From the NCBI GenBank assembly GCA_046052145.1, contig JBJOMW010000004.1, positions 62,001 to 126,000 of the forward strand: a DNA stretch of 64,000 nt, in the 5' to 3' direction. The stretch comes from Falsiroseomonas sp046052145 (lineage in GTDB: Bacteria > Pseudomonadota > Alphaproteobacteria > Acetobacterales > Acetobacteraceae). Below, in pieces: positions 61,177 to 64,000 of the stretch. Below the pieces are notes generated by a model. The model saw only the letters and a list, made by a program, of their open reading frames with translations, searched no databases and was not told where the DNA came from. The number at the start of each line of letters is the position of its first letter. Positions within the stretch are counted from its first letter, which is position 1. Made by a program: the position numbers and the translations under genes.

Positions 61177-61896
61177 TCAGCCGGCGGCCTGCCCGCCGCC
61201 AAGCCCCTGGGCCGCGGTCATCCGCAGGCGGAATTGCGACGCATTGCGGATATGCTCCCGCATCGCCCGCGCTGCCTGCTCGGGGTCGCGCGCGGCAATG
61301 GCGCGCAGCACGCGCTCATGCTCCAGCAACACCTCCGCCGCGCGGCCGGGCAGCGCATAGGTGGTGCCGGGCAGCAGCGCCAAAACATCCGTCATGGCCG
61401 CAATGGCATGGCTGAGGAAGGAGTTCCGCGCGGCCCGGTAGATCGCCTCATGGAACATGCGATTCAGCAGCGCGGCCTGCGCGGCATCGTCGGCCGCCAG
61501 CCGCATCCGCTCGAGCATGTCGGACATCTCCGCCAGATCGAGCTCCCCCGCCTGCAGCGCCGCCATCTCGGCCGCCATGCCCTCGATGGCCATGCGGAAC
61601 ATGTACAGCTCATGCACCCGCGCCGGGTCGAGCCGCGTCACCGCCAGCCCGCCCCCCGGCGCATCCTCCACCAGCCGGTCCGCCTCCAGCCGGCGGATCG
61701 CCTCGCGCACCGGCGTGCGGCTCGTGCTGAGCGCGGCCGCGATCTCGACCTCGCGCAGGCGCTGGCCGGGGCGGTAGAGCCCGGCGCGGATTCCCTCCCG
61801 CAGATGCCGATAGACGCGCTCGGCGCGGGACAGGTCGGCCTCCTCCTCCGCCGCCAGGCGGGGCGCGCCGGACGCAACGGAGGAGAGCGCCGTCAT
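61177..61896 (-). CDS. GntR-family regulator (FCD type)
   Basis: This 239-residue regulator has a winged helix N-terminal domain (about residues 22-90, with YRPGQRLREVEIAAALSTSRTPVREAIRRLEADRLV). A C-terminal all-helical FCD ligand-binding domain has metal-type His and Asp residues (NRMFHEAIYRAARN and HERVLRAIAARDP). The start at 61896 overlaps the stop of the SDR gene by 4 bp. It is the last gene of the PrpD-SDR-GntR operon and probably controls it. Confidence 0.87.
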   Translation of the reverse strand: MTALSSVASGAPRLAAEEEADLSRAERVYRHLREGIRAGLYRPGQRLREVEIAAALSTSRTPVREAIRRLEADRLVEDAPGGGLAVTRLDPARVHELYMFRMAIEGMAAEMAALQAGELDLAEMSDMLERMRLAADDAAQAALLNRMFHEAIYRAARNSFLSHAIAAMTDVLALLPGTTYALPGRAAEVLLEHERVLRAIAARDPEQAARAMREHIRNASQFRLRMTAAQGLGGGQAAG

Positions 61897-62636
61897 GGCA
61901 GGAACAGCCCCCCATTCACATGCACGCTCTGGCCGGTGATGAAGGAGGACGCCGGCCGGCACAGCAGGCGCACCATCTCCGCCACATCCTCCGGCACGCC
62001 TTCGCGCCCGACGAGCGGCGCGCCCGCGATGCCCTTCCCCGCCGTCGCGGCGCGCTTGCCGCCGATCTTGCCGGGGATGATACAGTTCACCGTGACGCCC
62101 TGCGCGGCGAATTCCACCGCCAGCGCGCGCGTCAGCCCGATCAGCCCGGCCTTGGCGGCACCGACATGCGCGCGCTCCTTCGCGCCGAGATGCGCGCTGA
62201 CGCCGCCCATGCTGACGATCCGCCCATAGCCGCGCGGCGCCATGCGCCGCAGCGCCGCCCGCGACGCCAGGAAGGCGCCATCCAGGATCACGCCGGTGAT
62301 CTGCTTCCACTCGGCGTAGGTCATCTCGGTGAAATGCGCCTCGCCGCGAAGCGCTGCGTTGTTCACCAGGATATCGATCCGGCCGAAGACGCGGTCGATC
62401 TCGGCGAACATCGCCTCCACCGCCGCCTCATCGGTGATGTCGCAGAGCAGCACCAGGGCGCGACGGCCGAGCGCCTCGACCTCGCGCGCCACCGCCTCGG
62501 CCTCTTCGCGGGAGTTGCGGGCGTGCAGCACGACATCCGCGCCTTCCTCGGCCAGCGCCAGCGCGCAGGCGCGGCCGATGCGGCGCACGCCGCCGGTGAT
62601 CAGCGCGACCTGTCCGAGCATGGGTTGGTTGGTCAT
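61893..62636 (-). CDS. SDR-family protein lacking the catalytic Ser and Tyr
   Basis: This 247-residue protein has the short-chain dehydrogenase fold. The cofactor motif is TGGVRRIG (about residues 15-22), DI/NNAA (CDITDEA, VNNAALRG) is intact, and the active-site Lys stands in AAKAG. The usual Ser is Gly (SMGGVSA). The usual Tyr is Val (AHVGAAK, where FabG has ANYAAAK). The catalytic Asn is Ile (GVILDGAF). So three of the four residues of the Asn-Ser-Tyr-Lys tetrad are missing. It may bind NADP without the normal chemistry. It overlaps both neighbours by 4 bp. Confidence 0.85.
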   Translation of the reverse strand: MTNQPMLGQVALITGGVRRIGRACALALAEEGADVVLHARNSREEAEAVAREVEALGRRALVLLCDITDEAAVEAMFAEIDRVFGRIDILVNNAALRGEAHFTEMTYAEWKQITGVILDGAFLASRAALRRMAPRGYGRIVSMGGVSAHLGAKERAHVGAAKAGLIGLTRALAVEFAAQGVTVNCIIPGKIGGKRAATAGKGIAGAPLVGREGVPEDVAEMVRLLCRPASSFITGQSVHVNGGLFLP

Positions 62637-64000
62637 GGATGGCTCTCCGGCAAGTCGTTGAGGCGCAGCAAGGGGCGAAGGTCGCGCACGCGAAGGCCCG
62701 CCATGTCGCTAAGGGCCGCAAGCAGCGCTGGCGCGCGATCGCCCAGTAGCGGCGCGACGAGGTCGAGGGTCTTCGTCTCCACCTCCGCCTCCGTCATCGG
62801 GTTGTCCGGCGTGCCGCGCACCGCAACCGCATGGTGGCGGCGCTCCTCGCCGCCCGCGAAGCGGATGGCGACGATGGCCTGCCGGGCGGGCACCGCCACG
62901 GTCAGCTCCGGGCTCGGCACCAGCGTCATCTTCGCCCGCAGCGCGCGCACAGCCGGGTCCTGCATGCGCGGGATGTCATGCGCCGCGGCGAAGCCGAGCG
63001 CCCCGTCCAGCAGCGCCACCGCCACCAGATGCTGCACGCACACATCCGGCATGGCGCGGTCATCCACGATATGGACGCGGTCATCCGGCATGGTCAGCGT
63101 GATCGCCTCGATCGCCGACGGGTCCTGTGGCACGCCGCCGGTGATCGCCATGACCGCATCCAGCACCGCCTGGATCGGCGATCCGACGCACCATTTCTTG
63201 ACCGATGCGCGCATGATCTCGAAGTGCGTGCCGAGCCCCTCCACCAACGCGGCGCGGTCGGGCTTCTCAGCGAAGGCGGCGAACAGGTTATGCGGGCCGG
63301 AGAGCGGATCCTCCACGCCGGTGAATCCGGAGGCGACCATCAGCGCCGCCAGCGTGCCGTTCCGCGCGGGCATGGCGGCGAAGTCGAAGGCCTTCTCCAC
63401 ATGGTCATTGTCGCGGTTCCAGAAGGGAATGCCGCTCGCCTGCTGCGCCGAATAGGACAGCATGTGTCGCGCCTGCCGCGCATCCAGCCGCAGCAGCGCC
63501 GCCGAGGCCGCAGCCGCGCCGAAGGCCGGGCCGATGCTGTGCGTGCTGTGCTTCGCCTTCGCCGGCGAGGGGAAGCCAAGCGCGAGGTTCACCCGCACGC
63601 AGACATCGTAGCCGAGCGCGATGGCCCTGAGCAGCGCCGCGCCATCCGCATCCTCGCGCTCCGCCACCGCCAGCGCGGCGGGCACGATCGCGCAGCCGGG
63701 ATGGCAGCGCCCGGCCAGGTGGCTGTCATCCGTCTCGTCGCCATGCGCGGCCATCGCATTGGCGAAGGCCGCCTGGGAGGCCGGCAGCAGCGCGCGCGCA
63801 CCGACCGCGAGCGCCTCCTCCACCCCGCCCTGTGCGGCCGCGAAGCGCGCACCATGCCGGCCTGCCGCGAGCTGCGTGCCGGAGACGATGGCGCCGAGCG
63901 TGTCGAGCAGATGCAGCCGCGTCTTGCGCGCCACCTCCTCCGGCAGCGGGCGCGCGCCAGCCGCGGCGATATAGCCGGCCAGCGCGACGATCTCTTCCGA
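62633..64000 (-). CDS. MmgE/PrpD-family protein (5' end beyond window)
   Basis: At least 455 residues of a MmgE/PrpD-fold protein are present. The family includes 2-methylcitrate dehydratase and cis-aconitate decarboxylase. Matches include VARKTRLHLLDTLGAIVSG, AHGDETDDSHLAGRCHPGCAIVPAALAVAE and KWCVGSPIQAVLDA. The reading frame is open through the last base with family-like residues (SEEIVALAGYIAAAGARPLPEE), so the start lies outside. The substrate is unknown. No methylcitrate synthase or lyase is visible, so a role on another small dicarboxylate or hydroxy acid is likely. It is first in the PrpD-SDR-GntR operon. Confidence 0.88.
   Translation of the reverse strand, partial: SEEIVALAGYIAAAGARPLPEEVARKTRLHLLDTLGAIVSGTQLAAGRHGARFAAAQGGVEEALAVGARALLPASQAAFANAMAAHGDETDDSHLAGRCHPGCAIVPAALAVAEREDADGAALLRAIALGYDVCVRVNLALGFPSPAKAKHSTHSIGPAFGAAAASAALLRLDARQARHMLSYSAQQASGIPFWNRDNDHVEKAFDFAAMPARNGTLAALMVASGFTGVEDPLSGPHNLFAAFAEKPDRAALVEGLGTHFEIMRASVKKWCVGSPIQAVLDAVMAITGGVPQDPSAIEAITLTMPDDRVHIVDDRAMPDVCVQHLVAVALLDGALGFAAAHDIPRMQDPAVRALRAKMTLVPSPELTVAVPARQAIVAIRFAGGEERRHHAVAVRGTPDNPMTEAEVETKTLDLVAPLLGDRAPALLAALSDMAGLRVRDLRPLLRLNDLPESHP

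Overview
The window looks like the chromosome of a high-GC alphaproteobacterium, most likely in the Acetobacteraceae (Roseomonas-like). Four things support this: very GC-rich codon use throughout; a circularly permuted two-piece tmRNA gene; the alphaproteobacterial PhyR/EcfG/NepR general stress module; and several solitary Bug-type (TctC) solute-binding proteins. The family-level placement is inference, because no rRNA is present.

Region 1 (5-15141) is an extracellular polysaccharide region. The plus strand carries a flippase, an O-antigen ligase/polymerase-like protein, a glutamine-dependent asparagine synthetase-like amidotransferase and a methyltransferase. The minus strand carries a WcaJ/ExoY-type initiating phosphosugar transferase, a polysaccharide deacetylase, a CelD-like acyltransferase and a second GNAT-like protein in one tight operon. 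Two paralogous jelly-roll proteins also lie here. One is membrane-anchored. The other is a secreted RTX protein with two near-identical carbohydrate-binding repeats. No glycosyltransferase other than the initiating one is visible, so the cluster probably continues to the left.

Region 2 (15198-23208) is mixed: a LysR regulator, a Bug protein, a class A penicillin-binding protein followed by a degenerate histidine-kinase-like protein, tRNA-Thr, two small exported proteins, an autotransporter-like beta-barrel and tRNA-Lys. Region 3 (23294-29155) is the cell-elongation operon mreB-mreC-mreD-mrdA-rodA on the minus strand, with two spacers packed with small palindromes. Region 4 (29396-31592) is the general stress locus: phyR, a divergent ECF sigma gene, an EcfG-type sigma gene and a short nepR downstream.

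Region 5 (31615-43418) is amino-acid metabolism. leuA is preceded by a leucine-rich leader peptide and mutually exclusive hairpins, which indicates attenuation. ilvB-ilvN-ilvC, serB and miaA follow, interspersed with a hydroxyacid dehydrogenase, a PuuE-like allantoinase, a Bug protein, a SOUL-type lipoprotein and a racemase-like protein. Region 6 (43452-55724) is mostly protein quality control: a tannase-family esterase, an HtrA/DegP protease, a DUF2065 protein, hflC and hflK, an ApbC/Mrp Fe-S carrier, a CPBP protease, ribokinase, an HD hydrolase and thyX. It ends with ssrA followed directly by sspB, so the tagging RNA and the ClpXP adaptor for tagged proteins are neighbours.

Region 7 (55803-64000) holds a class I fumarase, a RidA protein, a VOC protein, a third Bug protein and a class II fumarase overlapping a small ribbon-helix-helix gene. 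It ends with a catabolic-looking operon (MmgE/PrpD protein cut by the window edge, an SDR protein lacking its catalytic residues, and a GntR regulator). No transposase, prophage, CRISPR array or integrase was seen.
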